A stretch of DNA of 64,000 bases from positions 6,368,001 through 6,432,000 of the forward strand of contig CM034414.1 of NCBI GenBank assembly GCA_019925095.2, written 5' to 3'. The stretch comes from Dendrolimus kikuchii (Eukaryota > Arthropoda > Insecta > Lepidoptera > Lasiocampidae). The notes beneath the pieces are model-generated. The model was given only the letters and a program-made list of their open reading frames with translations, was not told where the DNA came from and made no database searches. The translations under genes were made by a program, and so were the position numbers. The first letter of the stretch is position 1, and every line of letters starts with the position of its first letter. Of this stretch, positions 44,028 to 53,410 are shown piece by piece.

Positions 44028-44387
44028 ACGTGAAATCGTTCTGTGTCCATAGAGTTAGTAATAAAACATAGGTGGGTCAGTCAAAAATACTAAAGATTCG
44101 ATCTCTGCCCTTATGGGTTAGAAGTTTTAACAATGTTTGTAAGTAGTCAATAAGTGATACTTCCAATCCCAGTGTTTACCCTCGATTAAACGTAATAAAT
44201 ATTATTATGCACATATCATCCTCTTCGTCAATCACACTGCTGTGATCAGGAGTTTTTTTTAAGTTTCAAACGTCTTCAGAATTGATTTCATTAATTTCAC
44301 ATTAGGAAAGAAAGGTGCTTTTCATTCAATGCAAATTTAGCAATAAGTAATTCAATTTGAAATACATAATTCGAAATACAATTTTAG

Positions 44388-44640
44388 TTTAGTATGAAAT
44401 CATCTCGATTTGACACTAATCACATTTAGAATAGAGTTCATTTTTCTAGTGTGTCTCTTTGTTTTGGCGACTTGAATGTACTCATGTATTTGGCGTTGTC
44501 GGTGTACTGATGTATTTGGTCAAGACGGGTGATTCGATCTATTAGACGACAATGGTTGTACCGATACTAATGATCACTTTCGATGTTCTTATCTATTTGA
44601 TCATCTTGGCTGCTTCTTTCTATAAGACGCTGACTGTACA
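44388..44640 (-). repeat. right 253-bp inverted arm
   Basis: Reverse complement of 41423-41675 with mismatches only near 44470-44476 ('cttgaa' versus the expected 'gatggt'). Confidence 0.9.
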
Positions 44641-44984
44641 TCACCACTATTTTGTAGTTATATATGTAACTATTTTGCATACAGTTAAGAATCTATGAGG
44701 TGACCACTTTTCATTATGGGGGCAGGCTGCCTGTTCTTCTGCTTCCAGCAATAAAAATATTACTACATTAAATTTGCTCTATTTCTTGGTATTGGAAAAC
44801 TGGAGTATATTCATTGATATAACTGATAATATTTAATAGAGATGCCATGAATATTTGGCTGCTATTAGGTATTCGACCCATTCAGCCACTTTTTCACACA
44901 AAATGTGAAAAAAAACCACACATATTGCTTAAAATCGTATATATTTGCATAAAAAACTGATAGTTAAACTACCTTTTATTAAAT
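44641..44984. other. unassigned DNA
   Basis: Includes 'cattatgggggcaggctgcctgttcttctgcttccagcaataaaaat' (44704-44758), a probable SINE-A tail remnant. Confidence 0.3.
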
Positions 44985-45651
44985 GTGATGAGTTTGTATA
45001 TCTTGGATGTGCTTTTAGCAGGGATGGAAGGTACACCGCTGATATAGAAAGAAGAGTGAATTTGGGGAATAGTTTAAATGGAGCGTTAGGTAAACTCCTA
45101 GGTGCTAAGAACCTCAGCCAGAAGGCCCAGCTCGCCGTACACAACGCCGTGCTGGTACCTACGCTCGCGTATGGAAGCGAGAGTTGGGTATGGAAGAAAG
45201 AGCATGAAAGTAGAGTAAACGCGGTCAAGATGCGAGCACTGCGCAAAATCTGCGGAGTGACGCTCGCGGACCGCGTTCGTAATACCGAAGTAAGAAAGAG
45301 AGTTGGTCTGAAAGAGAGTGTCGGGGTGAAGGTAAGGAAAGGAATGCTCCGGTGGTTCGGGCATGTGGAAAGAATGCATGATGAAAGAATGACTAAACAG
45401 ATATACAATGCAAAAGTGGATGGATGCAGAAGTCGTGGAAGGCCATGACACACCTTCCATGATCAAATTGATTGTGTACTAGCAGAAGGTGATGTCAGGA
45501 GCCTTAAGAACAGTAGCTTGCATGACAAGAGTCATGAATGTCAAAGAGGCAAGTGAGGTGTGTAAGAATAAGCCTAAATGGCACTCTGTTGTTCGTGCCT
45601 ACCCCGCAAGGGAACTGGCGTGAAGTTATGTATGTATGTATGTATGTGATT
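44985..45651 (+). pseudogene. RTE-A LINE copy, longest in the window
   Basis: About 660 bp of post-RT coding sequence. In order: KCDEFVYLGCAFSRDGRY, VLVPTLAYGSESWVWKKEHE, RALRKICGVTLADRVRNTEV, GMLRWFGHVERMHDERMTKQ, DGCRSRGRP. The next Arg codon has become TGA (45447-45449, a CpG-type change), and a later small deletion ('aacagtagc' for 'aacagacgagc', near 45510) shifts the frame. The original stop and ATGT tail remain at 45621-45651. No RT or endonuclease domain. Use this copy as the family reference for the shorter ones. Confidence 0.8.
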
Positions 45652-45927
45652 TTAATAATTTTTTTATTTTAATGTTACTTCGGCCAGATTTAGAAATGTC
45701 AGAATCAATAAAAAAACATTTAAAATTGCGCTTAAAACTGTTAAAACATAGTTTCAATTATGTTTACTTATTATTCACGAGAACATAAGAATATACTTCA
45801 CAAATTATTGCTTCAATACTAACCTGCTATGCCCAAATCAAACATTCAGCGCTTCAGTCAAGATTGTGGCTGAATACTCATATTGTTATAAGCTTTGTTT
45901 TATAATTGTATTGTTCTTAATATATTA
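45652..45927. other. PLE-end-like remnant and unassigned DNA
   Basis: 'aattgcgcttaaaactgttaaaacatagttt' at about 45725-45755 is a degraded PLE terminus. Confidence 0.35.
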
Positions 45928-46217
45928 AAAAGTTGTGGTAAGGTAATGGCTAGCGCACATGTTCTACATTCAAAGGGTGTGGGTTTGATCCTGGCCGGAA
46001 CCCATGCACCACTTAGGCAGTTTTCTGACCTAATGTGCATATTGTTACAATTGCTATGTGCTAACAACGGTGAAGGAAAACATCATGATGCAGCCTGCAC
46101 ATGAGATAGCCAATGTGTCAAACCTGCCAAGCCGCCTTGGACAAGAGTTGTGGGTATTCTGTCTGTTCCCCTACTGTGCTGGGCTCGGGCAGCAGTGGGA
46201 CAGTTATAGGCTGTTAT
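45928..46217 (+). repeat. tRNA-derived SINE (tSINE), near full length
   Basis: A-box-like 'gtggtaaggtaatggctagcgc', B-box-like 'gtgggtttgatcctggccgg', then the tSINE body and 'gcagtgggacagttataggctg' end. It lies just upstream of the RRM gene start codon (46249), so it may be in its promoter, 5' UTR or first intron. Confidence 0.8.
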
Positions 46218-46248
46218 TAGTATAATATATTTAATTAAATTCAACAGA

Positions 46249-46588
46249 ATGGAGAAACCAGTCAAATCAACTCTTAAACGTAAACATAAATCAAATACAA
46301 AACCAGAGACAAAGGAGGCTAAAATTAAAAAACTAAAGCCGCAACTTGCTCCCGGTAATTCAGAGCCAACAAATAAATCTGAAGCACGAAAAGTAACAAA
46401 ACTAACTCAGCAAGTTGAGAAAGTAATACTACCAGTGGCAAAAGTGTCACCGCAAGTGGCAAAAGTAACTTCACATATAGTGAATGATGGTGTTTTAACA
46501 GATAATATGGTGGAGAAGTACCCTGTTTTGAAAAATGAGGAACTTGTTGCAAAATTTATGAATGTACCACTAAACAATAACCAGAAAG
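46249..46588 (+). CDS. RRM gene coding exon 1
   Basis: Starts ATGGAGAAACCAG and ends AGAAAG before gtaagt. 340 nt, leaving one base of a Gly codon for the next exon. Encodes the basic low-complexity N-terminus including VEKVILPVAKVSPQVAKVTS. Confidence 0.8.
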
Positions 46589-49500
46589 GTAAGTTACTAT
46601 TTTGTTATTTTTAGAATGAAATACTTTATTCGTATTTTTGTGTACATAAAGTTGGTAAAAATAGAATGAAGAAGCAATCCTTGGCCCAGGGGATGAGGGC
46701 TTACAATAGTATTTGTTACCTAAATAATTACAATTAATAATGATGTCATAGATTAATCAATCACTATACTTTCATTAATTTTTGGCTAATGTTTTAAAGA
46801 AGGTTCAGTTTTACTCAAATCAATTTGCTCCTTTAACATTTTCACTATCTATTATATGTAGGTACTTTGTACTATGCTCTGGTGAAATTGAACAGTCTGC
46901 CCTATTCTTGTAACTGGCATGAAACATGATTTATTTTATATCACTGTCACTGGTGATCGGTGAAATGTTCTATCACTAATATATTCTCACCACATACATT
47001 GATACCTTGCTTAGTTTTAATGGAAAAAGGTTTTAGGATATTTGCAAATTAAGTATTATATTTGCAGGTCGTATCCGTCAAGCTATACTGCTTAAATATC
47101 GAGGCACAGCATCAGACTTACTCCCTGAAGTGATTCACTCAAAAATACAAGGAATACTGAAGAGTTCCGAGAACCTAACTGATTCAGACCTAAGAAGGAT
47201 AAGAATCATGTACAACATGCTTAAAACTGCACTGATCAAAGGTAGTCTTGGTGATGAGATCAAGAAGAAGAAGAAACCCAAAACGAGGACGAATAAAGAG
47301 GGTGAGAAGGGACCTAAGAGATATATTGTGTTTCTTGGAAACTTGCCATTGGATGTGGATAAAGAAAAGGTATTTGAATTCTTATTCATTGATATTGTCC
47401 AAAGAATCAAATCCTCTATTAATAATATAGAGCCAAGTGTTAGGGTATTTGGCCGCCTGGATGGCTACCACCCTTGGTCTAGGGTATGCCACCATAATAA
47501 CCTTGAGTTGTGTTCCGGAATTAGTGACCAGGTTCCAGTCGTGCTTTAGAGAGCGGCAGCACATTGGTAGCGCCTTTGGTGTTACAAATGTCCATAGGAG
47601 ATGGTAACCACTTTCAATCGGGTGGGCCTCCTGCCTATCTGCTGAACTCGTGCAATAAAAAAAATAAAAAGGTTACATATTTATTATTATTATTACTACT
47701 AATTTTTACTATTAATATCTATCTTTTATGTACCTACACATTTTACACTATGTATATTTATATAAGTTTATATTGTTTTATGTGTTATAAAGGTGTAGGT
47801 AGTGTTTGCCATGACAATACCTTATTTAGCCCAGTCATTTGAGGCGAAAAAAGGGATTACCTGGAAAGTTTTCCCCTGCAGTTTTGAATATAGGTAGTTT
47901 TATAGATTTCCTTGTACTCTTCCTGAATGACAATTTTGCGACCTCGTATCGTTGCCGCTGGCGCCTCCATAGTGGAACAATGCCACCACAATAGCAATTT
48001 TTTCGACAATATCTCCGTTCCAATCCATTTTACAATAAGTACATCAAATACCAATCAATGTACTGAAATTTATGCCCACTTAAGGAAGAGTTCCTTTAAG
48101 TTTGTACTGGTTATCTCTGAGTTTTATATTACTGTAATTATCTATACTGATATTATAAAGAGGAAATATTTGTATTTTTGTATGTTTGTAATGAATAAAC
48201 TCAGTAACTACTGAACCTGTTTAAAAAATTCTTTCACCATTAGAATGCTACATTATCCCGGAGTAATATAGGCTATATTTATTACTAGAAAAAAATTAGG
48301 GATCCCTACTAAAACTTCAATAATGTAACCCAAAATGTTTCAAAATAAATGTCCACCCGTGCTAAGCTAGGACGAGCCGCTAGTCTTAAATAAAATTTTA
48401 TTTCCTTCCGATTCTCTCCTTCTTTCTTATTTGGAATATTCTTATATGTCAGCTTCTATTTTTTAAGGTATGTGCAAAAACAGTACCTACATAAAATTAA
48501 CATCTCTGACTATCTTTGTATGTGTATGGCTGGGATTCTATATCTTGCTCTTCATTCACCTTATAATAATAATATCGCTTTAATCTGAGATGAGAGGTGT
48601 TTTTTCAATGTTTCCTACAAATGGCCTCTTTCTGTATTTTACTATTCATTCACTTGCCTTACCATAGTTGATTTAATTTTGACATTACTTATAGATAGCT
48701 TATGTCAATTTTTACCTGATAGTAAGACAAATGAATGGTTGGTAACATAAAGTGTAGCTCCTGGCAAAGACTTCCTTCAGCTCATGCCAGAGCTGCCTGT
48801 CTAGGACATCACATTGCCAGTAGAGTTCAGCAGTCAGCCTGAGCTCGTCTTCCCATTCATTTGCCTTATTACTCGTAAAAATATGGCAAAATCCATATCT
48901 AATTCCAGCGCAAGCTGTCAAACTTTGGAATGCGCTGCCTCTTACTGTCAGAGAGGCAAGAAGTCACTCCGAAAAAGAAATACATTTTTTATATAATTAT
49001 GCCTAATTCTTCTTATACTGTTAACTAATCTTATGAATATGTTTGTATGTATTTAATTTCTAGGTTAAATATGTGTATTTCTATACTAATATTATAAAGA
49101 GGTAAAGTTTGTGAGTTTGTGATGTTGTAGGGGGTAATCTCTGGATCTACTAAGCCAATTTTGAAAATTCTTTCACCAGTGGAAAGCTTCATTATTCCTG
49201 AGTGACATAGGGTATATTTGATTGTGATTAATAATAAGTATTTTTTAATTTTTTCCTGATGCCCAGCAAAGTGGGCACGGGTCAGCTAGTAACTTATAAA
49301 ATAGTCTAAGTATGTATATTTAAGTTATATCCTATGAAATGCTCTGCGACACCTAAATCGCCAGATTAATTTGAAATATTCTTTAAGTTAGGTCGCCTGG
49401 AAGAGATTGCTTTAAGTGATAAGGTCGCCTATTGTTTTTACCATGACAATATTGTAATCATATTTTTTTAAAATTTTTGGTAATTGTTTATTTGGTGAGC

Positions 49501-52149
49501 AATAAAGTGAAGTCCATCTATCTAATTCCAGATAAAGAATCATTTTGTGGAAATGAATGAACAAATAGTCGCCATTAGGATACCTAAAATAAAGGAGGGT
49601 AAAAAGAGTGCTATTGCATATTTGGAACTGTCAAATGAACCAAGTTATGAGGTAAATATCTCAAGAGCACACAAAAATTCCAAACAGACATATTACATGA
49701 AAAATTACCAATGAAACTACGTGTACTTACGGTGATAAACGAGCGAAGAAGTTTGCCCCTATTAGATAATTTACTAAAATTGCAAAGAAATTTAGAGTTA
49801 ATAAATGTTTGATTTAAAAAAGAAATTAAATAAAAATATTTCAAATAATAACATGTTGAAAGTGGTATTTTTAAAATATCAAATCGCAATAGTGGCTGTA
49901 TTAACAGTGGTATTCTGTTTAGTCTGTGAAATAACAAACGTCATTGTCATTAATGTCAAGTCAGATTGACAAGAGACAGCTAATCCATATCCTCGCCCCC
50001 TTCTAATGTTTGAACCCATCATTTATACAAACATATCCACAAATTATATCTGTTGAAAATAAGAATACAAGCTCATGTTAAAATACAAAAAAAAGTGTAA
50101 GAAGATTACAATTGGTTGTTTTAATAACAAAAAAGGAAGCAAGACTTGACATAGTCAGTAGGATTCAAACCTACGCTCCCAAAAAGAATCTGATTTCCAA
50201 TTGCCCTCTAGAAATGTAGGATTTATGGGCTTTTCTTGATTTACGTTTTTTACTGAGTGATTTTCATTCTTTTTTCTCAAAAACAAGATACAGTTAATTT
50301 ATTTAGAAAACAAAAATATTTGATGTATGTGTTTTTTTCTACAGTTGGCGTTATCGAAACACCATTCGATGCTGGGCACCAAAAGAATAAATGTTTTATA
50401 CTCAATACAGAAAAACAGCAAAATAAGCAAAGCTGAGGCTAAGGTTAGTACATTTTATACACGTACCTTTGTAACTATTTTTAATAAGCCTAGAAGCCTC
50501 TTATAACTATTGTATTATGGATAACGGTAAGTCGGTTTACAATTCATGACTGATGTGTCCTAAAAATATTATTCACAATAGGATACTTGACAGCGGAGTC
50601 AATGACATTGTAGTGGAACACTTACAAGCCAATAGATGGCGCTGTGCAATAATTGATGTCACAAACGTTCCCCGAAACATACAAAGAATATATACATTTT
50701 CAACTATTACAGTCGGGCACCCCCCCGGGGGTACATACATACATAACTTCACACCAGTTCCCTTGCGGGGTAGGCACGAGCAACAGAGCGCCATTCAGGC
50801 TTATTCTTACACACCTCACTTGCTTCTTTGACATTCATAGCTCTTGTTATACACGCTCGTCTGTTCTTAAGGCTCCTGACATCACCTTCTGCTAGTATAC
50901 GATCAATTTGATCATGGAAGGTGTATCGTGGCCTTCCACGACTTCTGCATCCATCCACTTTTGCATTGTATATCTGTTTAGTCATTCTTTCATCATGCAT
51001 TCTTTCCACATGCCCGAACCACCGGAGCATTCCTTTCCTTACCTTCACACCGAAACTCTCTTTCAGACCAACTTTCTTTCTTACTTCGGTAATTCGAACG
51101 CAGTCCGCAAGCGTCACTCCGCAGATTTTGCGCAGTGCTCGCATCTCGACCGCGTTTACTCTACTTTCATGCTCTCTCTTCCATACCCAACTCTCGCTTC
51201 CATACGTGAGCGTAAGTACCAGAACCGCGTTTATACTCTACTAGAGTTTACCCCGCGGCTGCGCCGCGGATCAACCTCTAGTGCGTATCTCTTGTTTAAA
51301 AAGCAAGTGGTACAGGTTACATTGTATTAAATTTGTATGTATTTGCCCCCGAAAGATTCACTTCATTTTATATCGCAAACTATACCACCCCCGTCTATAT
51401 GTAACTACATAAATGACAAAACTTGACAAAAATGACAAAAATAGATAACATGGTCCAAGTGGACCAAGTGGACCCAGTGGATCCAGTGGACAAAGTGGAC
51501 CCGGTGGATCCGGTGGACGAAATGGACAAAATCACAAAACCTGTCCTAGTTAAAGTACTAGTATAAACTTTACATAAATCTATCCCAAAATGTATCCCAT
51601 TATCCGGGATAAAAAGTATCCCTTGGGCACTCTCGGTATTCAAATTATATATGTACCGCGTTTCAGCCAAATCGGTCCAATAGTCTTTCCATAAAAGGAT
51701 AACAAACAAAAAGACAAATATATTTTTATCCCGGAAACTATCCCATTTTCGGGATAAAAAATATCCTATGTTCATTCTCGGCATCGAAAATATATATATA
51801 CTGAGTTTCAGCCAAATCTGTCCCGTAGTTTTTCCGTGAAAACGGAACAGACAGACAGACAGAGTTACTTTCGCATTTATAATATTAATAGGGATTATAC
51901 TTCAGATACGTAAAATAATTTGTCATCCGAAATGTTGGCATTATTCTTTTTTAAATTACATTTAAGCTTTCAGATTTTTTTTTTGTATAGATAAAGTAAG
52001 AATTCAATATTTATTATTTACAGAGTACGTCAGCGAAACTAATAGCCCTACAAAAGTCTGGAAAACTAATTGGAAGTGTCCCTTTAGCTAAGAAACGTAG
52101 CCAGCGAAGAATGAAAATGAAGAAAGCAAAAGCTAAACAAGATGATTAA
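46249..52149 (+). CDS. lysine-rich single-RRM protein, five exons, probably nucleolar
   Basis: Join 46249-46588, 47068-47369, 49532-49651, 50345-50443 and 52024-52149: 987 nt, 328 aa. All four introns are GT..AG and phases match. The N-terminal ~110 residues are basic and low-complexity, with Val-Ala-Lys-Val repeats. A helical part follows (RIRQAILLKYRGTASDLLPE, LTDSDLRRIRIMYNMLKTAL) and a KKKKK stretch. One RRM spans about residues 195-285: RNP2-like IVFLGNL, the RNP1 position degenerate (GKKSAIAYLEL), ending RINVLYSI. The C-tail is basic (SQRRMKMKKAKAK). This architecture resembles yeast Nop6-like or RBM34-like ribosome-biogenesis factors; I cannot fix the ortholog. Start: first Met after a plausible acceptor (ttcaacag at 46240-46247), so an upstream non-coding exon is possible. 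Confidence 0.85.
47068..47369 (+). CDS. RRM gene coding exon 2
   Basis: Preceded by tttgcag; ends AAAGAAAAG before gtattt. 302 nt. Carries the helical segment, the poly-Lys stretch and the first RRM strand (YIVFLGNLPLDVDKEK). Confidence 0.85.
47438..47669 (+). repeat. SINE-A copy in intron 2 of the RRM gene
   Basis: 'agggtatttggccgcctggatggctaccacccttggtctagggtatgcc' through 'tggtgttacaaatgtccatagg' to 'gcaataaaaaaaataaaa'. 5' truncated; sense to the gene. A frame running from exon 2 into it is an artefact of reading through the intron. Confidence 0.75.
47670..48139. other. intron 2 sequence without recognised element
   Basis: Includes (TTA)n near 47680-47700. No gene supported. Confidence 0.35.
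48140..48383 (+). repeat. Rep-H (CTAG-ended) in intron 2
   Basis: 'gatattataaagaggaaatatttg', 'ataaactcagtaactactgaacc', 'attctttcaccattagaatgctacattatcccgg', ending 'aggacgagccgctag' before T. Uninterrupted counterpart of 38130-38670. Confidence 0.5.
48735..48890 (-). pseudogene. RTE-type LINE C-terminal fragment in intron 2
   Basis: The - strand encodes NEWEDELRLTAELYWQCDVL, DRQLWHELKEVFARSYTL. This is parallel to the KWSDDIRLTLGPYW..DRVQWKELEEAYAKRH block of 26863-27338, so it belongs to the same LINE clade. Confidence 0.65.
48893..49015 (+). pseudogene. CR1/jockey-type LINE C-terminal fragment in intron 2
   Basis: A frame reads AQAVKLWNALPLTVREARSH then ends at an early stop. The 'V..WNALPL.VR.A.S' motif is typical of CR1/jockey-type LINE ends. 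Confidence 0.6.
49083..49289 (+). repeat. Rep-H (CTAG-ended) second copy in intron 2
   Basis: 'actaatattataaagaggtaaagtttgtgagtttg', 'attctttcaccagtggaaagcttcattattcctgagtgacatag', ending 'gcacgggtcagctag' before T. Confidence 0.55.
49532..49651 (+). CDS. RRM gene coding exon 3
   Basis: Preceded by tctaattccag, followed by gtaaat. 120 nt, phase 0. Encodes IKNHFVEMNEQIVAIRIPKI and GKKSAIAYLELSNEPSYE, the middle of the RRM. Confidence 0.85.
49652..50344. other. intron 3 of the RRM gene
   Basis: AT-rich, no repeat recognised except the tRNA-Ser-like pseudogene at 50150-50213. Frames on the opposite strand around 49611-49937 are not supported as genes. Confidence 0.5.
50150..50213 (-). pseudogene. 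tRNA-Ser-like pseudogene (3' half)
   Basis: On the - strand the 3' end reads 'gcgtaggtttgaatcctactgactatg', with a perfect 5-bp T stem (GTAGG/CCTAC) and a B-box-like loop. An 'attggaaatcagattc' region and a variable arm precede it. This resembles the 3' half of tRNA-Ser(AGA). The 5' half (D arm, acceptor) is not recognisable. Confidence 0.45.
50345..50443 (+). CDS. RRM gene coding exon 4
   Basis: Preceded by ttttttctacag, followed by gttagt. 99 nt, phase 0. Encodes LALSKHHSMLGTKRINVLYS, the last RRM strand, and a SKAEAK tail. Confidence 0.85.
50732..51232 (-). pseudogene. RTE-A LINE copy in intron 4
   Basis: Antisense to the gene. The - strand encodes RALRKICGVTLADCVRITEV, GMLRWFGHVERMHDERMTKQ, HDQIDRILAEGDVRSLKNRR and SVARAYPARELV with a stop, then (ATGT)n read as 'acatacatac' at 50733 on the + strand. 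The open frame of 131 codons is the longest intact RTE-A tail in the window; the upstream part stops near 51231. Confidence 0.8.
51240..51445. repeat. GC-rich hairpin and repeat-like sequence, intron 4
   Basis: 'ccccgcggctgcgccgcgg' at about 51251-51269 is a strong hairpin near the start of a lepidopteran-type repeat ('gtttaccccgcggctgcg'). The remainder is unclassified. Confidence 0.4.
51448..51530 (+). repeat. 9-bp minisatellite (GTGGACxxA), intron 4
   Basis: About nine imperfect copies of a 9-mer such as 'aagtggacc', 'cagtggatc', 'cggtggacg'. Its reverse translation is STG-type repeats, which is an artefact of the tandem repeat. Confidence 0.85.
51560..51895 (+). repeat. duplicated repeat-tail units, intron 4
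   Basis: Two similar units: 'tatcccattatccgggataaaaagtatccc..cattctcggtatt..gtttcagccaaatcggtcc' and 'tatcccattttcgggataaaaaatatcc..cattctcggcatc..gtttcagccaaatctgtcc', then 'cagacagacagagttactttcgcatttataatattaataggg'. A lepidopteran interspersed repeat tail. Confidence 0.5.
52024..52149 (+). CDS. RRM gene coding exon 5
   Basis: Preceded by tatttacag; ends with TAA at 52147-52149. 126 nt. Encodes the basic tail STSAKLIALQKSGKLIGSVP and SQRRMKMKKAKAKQDD. I see no canonical AATAAA in the next ~60 nt. Confidence 0.85.
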   Translation, partial: STSAKLIALQKSGKLIGSVPLAKKRSQRRMKMKKAKAKQDD

Positions 52150-52199
52150 TTTGTTTATTAAATTATAACAAATAATATAGAAATATAAATTTGATTTTT

Positions 52200-52560
52200 A
52201 TTTATAATTAGCAAATGTTGGAGGGACTCAGCAAATTTTTACGTCCCCTAACAACTTGAAAACACTCCCGGAAAAAGTCCGGCGTGATTCTCGTGATCAA
52301 GTATCACAGATTTAATGACAGAGTGCTACCAGTCAGTCTAAATCGGAATCTGTTTTTTTTTCAACCGGGCCACTTTAAACCGCTCCCAGCTAAATTTCCG
52401 GAATATAAAGTATCGCAAATTTTAAATCCGGAAATTTGCTACCGATCAGCGAAAACCGCATTGAAATTGGACCAGTAGATTTTACGTAAATCCCGAACAA
52501 ACAGACGAGCACAAAAAAATCTAAATATCGAAAGACTAATATAATATTATCGGTACATTA
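52200..52560 (+). repeat. Rep-K copy downstream of the RRM gene
   Basis: 'cgtcccctaacaacttgaaaacactcccggaaaaagtcc', 'ggccactttaaaccgctcccagctaaatttcc', 'ccgatcagcgaaaaccgcattgaaattgg', 'gattttacgtaaatcccgaacaaacagac'. Confidence 0.55.
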
Positions 52561-52677
52561 ACGAATTCCGTGACTCCGCATGTGTTGTCCTTTGAATATT
52601 TGCACGTCTTCGGATCGCGCATCTGATGATGATGACGCGTATTATTTTTCACCTCGCTCTCACCAGCGGCGAGGAGT

Positions 52678-52992
52678 TTTTATCCGTGCAGGAACGGAGA
52701 AAGAATACAATTTCCTGCGGCCTGGCGGCCTGTCGTAAGAGGCGACTAAACAACCCACAGCCAGGTAGGGTATTTGCTCGACTGGATGGCGACCACCCCT
52801 GGTCTAGAGTATGCCGCCATAACAACTTGTGTTGTGTTCCGGCATTAGTGACCAGGTTCCAGTCTCCTTTAAGAGAGCAGCAGCGCATTTGTAGCACCTT
52901 TGGTGTTGCAAATGTCATTAGGCGATGGTAACCGCTTTCTATCCTGTGGGCCGTCTGCCCGTCTGCTGAACTCCTGCAATAAAAAAAAAAGT
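52678..52992 (+). repeat. SINE-A reference copy
   Basis: The best-preserved copy, about 315 bp: 'ttatccgtgcaggaacggagaaagaatac', 'ctgcggcctggcggcctgtcgtaagaggcgac', 'aacaacccacagccag', 'gaccacccctggtctagagtatgccgccataacaac', 'ttgtagcacctttggtgttgcaaatg', 'cgtctgctgaactcctgcaat' and a poly(A) tail. No A or B box was obvious, so the origin of its head is uncertain. Confidence 0.85.
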
Positions 52993-53410
52993 TTGGGACC
53001 TCGAGAAAACCTCTTTATCCTGGCTTTTACTCGGTGGGTAACTACCCATTGGTGACGGGGTTTGGAGCCGTTGGACCTTCCTTCATAACGACAGTCTATC
53101 GACGGCTCTCGTTGACCAGCCTGTGGTATCCGACGGGCTTTGCGTTAGCTTAGTTAACCATTTGTTGGCGTTCGGTGGCCATCTCGGACTTTGGGTAACC
53201 AACTGTGGTTTCTGGTGGCCTGCCAGCGGTTTTGCGGTTTAGTGACCTCGTACATCATCCTGATCGCGAGCATATGAGATTGCGAAGTGCGTTAATGGTC
53301 CGGTGGCCGCCGTTGTCGGCACTGTCACATTATCCGCGCCAACACCGCCACAAATTCCTCGACAGTTCTCACCGCGCGCCACTTTCAGTAACTAGACAAC
53401 GGATTCAAAC
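52993..53410. other. GC-rich block of unknown origin
   Basis: Around 53000-53400 the sequence is much less AT-rich than its surroundings ('gggtaactacccattggtgacggggtttgg', 'gcgccaacaccgccac'). Frames are short or unrecognisable. It could be part of an LTR retroelement. Confidence 0.35.

Larger units (their letters stand above)
41423..44640. mobile_element. candidate 3.2-kb DNA transposon with 253-bp inverted ends
   Basis: The 253-bp arm at 41423-41675 and the one at 44388-44640 are reverse complements of equal length with about four differences in a six-base patch. Excluding outer bases, the element can be drawn as CAGTCAGCGTC..GACGCTGACTG flanked on each side by TA (41425-41426 and 44637-44638), as for Tc1/mariner/pogo-type elements. 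The interior has no long reading frame, so it would be non-autonomous. Alternative: two separate insertions of one repeat in opposite orientation. Confidence 0.5.

Noticed and set aside
44929..45466. Leu/Ser/Pro-rich - strand proteins of 122-174 codons
   Set aside because: Antisense shadows of the RTE-A copy; the same peptide recurs opposite every RTE-A fragment.
47130..47549. 139-codon protein starting inside RRM exon 2
   Set aside because: It runs through a good splice donor at 47370 into intron and SINE-A; the spliced gene explains the coding part.
51395..51784. STGSTG-repeat protein on the - strand
   Set aside because: A translation of the 9-bp minisatellite in the intron.
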